From contig JBDQHL010000074.1 in NCBI GenBank assembly GCA_040264895.1, forward strand, positions 1 to 6,259: 6,259 bases of DNA, read 5' to 3'. Within the stretch, counting starts at the first letter, position 1. Each line of letters opens with the position of its first letter. Made by a program: the position numbers and the translations under genes. The notes beneath the pieces were generated by a model that saw only the letters and a list, made by a program, of their open reading frames with translations, was not told the DNA's origin and made no database searches. Below, piece after piece: positions 4,291 through 6,259 of this stretch. This stretch comes from PGYR01 sp040264895 (GTDB lineage: Bacteria; Bacteroidota; Ignavibacteria; Kapaibacteriales; UBA2268).

Positions 4291-6259
4291 TTTTACTGTC
4301 TCCTGCTCACCATTTAAATACCTGATATTAAGCAAGTATAGTCCATTATTTATTTTATTTAAATCAGATTCTGCTTTGTTATAGTGTACATTATAATCTA
4401 TCTCTAACTTCTTTCCACTCAAATCGAATAGACTAATACTGGCTATAGGTATATCACTTCTTATAGTTAATTGCTTATCAATGAAATCAATTTCTGAATT
4501 ACTATTATTAATATTAATACTAGTAATACTATCATCATAAACTGAATTTATTTGCCCAGGAGTTCCCAACTCTGGTAAACTAACTCCCCAATTCCCAGCT
4601 ACATTATTATCTAAGAATGGATTTATTAGCTCTATTGAATATCCAGTTCCGTCTGCTCCTTCTGGCCATGGTAAATCATTATCATAGTTAACAGAGACAT
4701 GCGTGTTTCCATCGGCATCTTTTAGTATCACAATGTCATTGCCACCAAAGCCGTAATCAAGGTCGCCAATCACTTGGTTTTCAATATTAATTAATGACCC
4801 GAAATCTGTTTGACTTCTTGTCATAATAATATATTCATTCGGCTCAATTATAATATCATTACCTATAACAAACGGTGTATGTGTATCATCTTCATCAATC
4901 ATACTCCAACCATCTAAGTTTACGCTTTCAGTCCCGGCATTGTAGAGCTCTATCCAGTCTTTAGTATCTTTATCTTTATCAGCGTTATACATTATTTCAT
5001 TTATAACTATTTTTATCGCATCTTCTGATGTGTCTTTCTCTTCATAAATAGCTATTATATTCATTGTTTCAGCAAGTGTAGTTGTTATTGACGCACTACT
5101 ACCCAAAGAATCAATGTTCCATTTCTTGAACTTATATCCTACTTTGGGAACCGCTGTTATAGTCACAGGAACATTCTGCAAATAATTGCCTGACCACTGC
5201 GATTTATCAATTGTAAGAGTGTTAACTCTAAAGCTACCAGCATTATTAGGGAATGATGTTAAGTTGAGTTGGGCGGGACCTTTGCCAAAGTAAGTTTGCA
5301 GATGTGAATAATAATAACTTTGCCTATCTCTAAGAAATGTTCTAACAACTTCCACTTCCTCTTCCCAATTGTTAAGTATTTTTGGCCATCTATTATTTTG
5401 TAATTCTCTGAATTGGGAAAAGTAATTAGCTAAGCTATCAAAGCCAATTACTAAATCAGCTGAACTGAAATCGGTGTTCATTAGGTCACATGATCTATTT
5501 ATATAGTCATATACAAATTTGTCACTCTTCAATAAATTATGGAGTATTCGAGTTGTAATATTATCATTCTTTTTAAAAACAGTAGATATGTAATTAATAT
5601 TTGCTCCTGCCCCTCCTAATTTGTAAGAATAATCCATATCTGACGCTAAAAATTTCCACTTTTCACCATAAGAATATGCAAATACATTGTTGTGTGGCCA
5701 ATCATGTTGGATATTGAAGGTATGAACAAAAATATAGTCAATGAAGTTCTTTATATCAATAATTGAGTCCATAGATTCATAACTATTTCTTTGGTTATTT
5801 TGCAAAGACCTATTGAAGTCAATCATCTCTATCGGAGTTCCATATTTCAATTGTAACTTATCTTCAAATGAATTTATTTCATTTTTGCTAACTTTATGAT
5901 GGTCTGCTAAATAATCATCGTCAATTCTCTCTCTTAAATGATAAACACCCCAGAATGAATTGTTTATATAGACTATTGCAGTATTATATTCCAAGGATAG
6001 TAAATTTGTGTTTCCTAATAATGAATATGCAAAACGACTTCTTAGCATAGTCCATTTATCATTTCCTCCATTTCTCAGAATTACAGCATTTCCTCTAGTT
6101 TCATAATTAGTTGAAAAAAAGTTTCTACTCAACTCTAAGTCGTAATCATCATCATCAAAAATCAGTCTGAGCGATGCGTGTTGTGTATCAATATTAGAAT
6201 ACTCTCCATTTTTTTTGATTATTAATTTACCACTAAATATTTTTTTATTACTTTTAGTA
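4276..6259 (-). CDS. CotH kinase-like secreted protein with InlB-like, lamin-tail and T9SS sorting domains (5' end outside window)
   Basis: The frame is open to the right edge, so 660 C-terminal residues are visible. A TTG codon at 6132 is internal, because CotH-like sequence continues upstream of it (SLRLIF and an Asp run). Numbering from the first visible codon, the CotH kinase-like domain covers about 1-320. It includes ILRNGGND (60-67), AIVYINNSFWGVYHLRERID (94-113) and a kinase-like pair: D186 in HDWPHNN and D209 in SDMDYS. These are 23 residues apart, as I recall for Asp228/Asp251 of Bacillus CotH. Next come an InlB-B-like repeat (about 330-407, with VGYKFKKW), a lamin-tail domain (about 416-572, with INEIMYNADK and DWIELYNAG...LDGW), and a T9SS type A-like sorting domain (about 577-660, with ISLFDLSGKKL and NGLYLLNIRYL). 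It is therefore probably exported and surface-attached or released. A signal peptide would be in the unseen part. Its substrate is unknown. It converges on ptsI with a 15-bp overlap. Confidence 0.88.
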   Translation of the reverse strand, partial: TKSNKKIFSGKLIIKKNGEYSNIDTQHASLRLIFDDDDYDLELSRNFFSTNYETRGNAVILRNGGNDKWTMLRSRFAYSLLGNTNLLSLEYNTAIVYINNSFWGVYHLRERIDDDYLADHHKVSKNEINSFEDKLQLKYGTPIEMIDFNRSLQNNQRNSYESMDSIIDIKNFIDYIFVHTFNIQHDWPHNNVFAYSYGEKWKFLASDMDYSYKLGGAGANINYISTVFKKNDNITTRILHNLLKSDKFVYDYINRSCDLMNTDFSSADLVIGFDSLANYFSQFRELQNNRWPKILNNWEEEVEVVRTFLRDRQSYYYSHLQTYFGKGPAQLNLTSFPNNAGSFRVNTLTIDKSQWSGNYLQNVPVTITAVPKVGYKFKKWNIDSLGSSASITTTLAETMNIIAIYEEKDTSEDAIKIVINEIMYNADKDKDTKDWIELYNAGTESVNLDGWSMIDEDDTHTPFVIGNDIIIEPNEYIIMTRSQTDFGSLINIENQVIGDLDYGFGGNDIVILKDADGNTHVSVNYDNDLPWPEGADGTGYSIELINPFLDNNVAGNWGVSLPELGTPGQINSVYDDSITSININNSNSEIDFIDKQLTIRSDIPIASISLFDLSGKKLEIDYNVHYNKAESDLNKINNGLYLLNIRYLNGEQETVKLIVN

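Noticed and set aside
4506..4519. 14-bp AT-only palindrome TATTAATATTAATA
   Set aside because: It falls in the Ile/Asn/Ser-rich linker between the lamin-tail and sorting domains, where AT-rich codons produce such symmetry by chance.
6130..6132. TTG at 6132 as the start of the CotH-like gene
   Set aside because: The same frame stays open to the window edge and the upstream residues (SLRLIF, Asp-rich run) fit the CotH domain, so the gene is 5'-partial rather than starting here.
6145..6156. Four tandem ATC triplets
   Set aside because: They encode an in-frame Asp run (four GAT codons) within the CotH-like protein; too short to call a functional repeat.

Overview
The window reads as AT-rich chromosomal DNA from a Bacteroidota / FCB-group bacterium (Ignavibacteria, Kapabacteria or a similar lineage, not resolvable here). 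The reasons are a secreted multidomain protein ending in a type IX secretion (T9SS) sorting domain, a CotH plus lamin-tail architecture common in that group, weak or absent Shine-Dalgarno sequences before two genes, and an outer-membrane barrel with a loop motif I associate with Chlorobi/Ignavibacteria-type OmpA proteins. The lineage call is inference. I see no RNA gene, CRISPR array, insertion sequence, attachment site or origin.

Layout. Positions 1-797 (minus) hold the N-terminal 265 residues of a signal-peptide-bearing outer-membrane beta-barrel protein; its 3' end lies outside the window. Positions 798-912 are a short gap with a good sigma70-like promoter and a strong ribosome binding site for that gene. 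Positions 913-2208 (minus) are a complete class I-type CPD photolyase (phr). Positions 2209-2421 are a divergent control region, with a convincing promoter toward the PTS genes and only weak candidates toward phr. Positions 2422-4290 (plus) are a two-gene operon: ptsH (HPr) followed with zero spacing by ptsI (PTS enzyme I, TTG start). Positions 4276-6259 (minus) are the C-terminal 660 residues of a CotH-kinase / InlB-like / lamin-tail / T9SS-sorted surface protein. It converges on ptsI and overlaps it by 15 bp.

How the genes relate. HPr and enzyme I are the shared phosphate-relay front end of the phosphotransferase system: PEP to EI-His189, then to HPr-His15. No sugar-specific enzyme II is visible here, so whether they serve transport or only regulation cannot be told. 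HPr keeps Ser46, which allows control by an HPr kinase. The photolyase, the barrel protein and the CotH-like protein have no evident functional link to the PTS pair or to each other. No wholly new system is evident. The points most worth a second look are the divergent, C-terminally short enzyme I, the palindrome that carries both convergent stop codons, and the surface-exported kinase-like protein.
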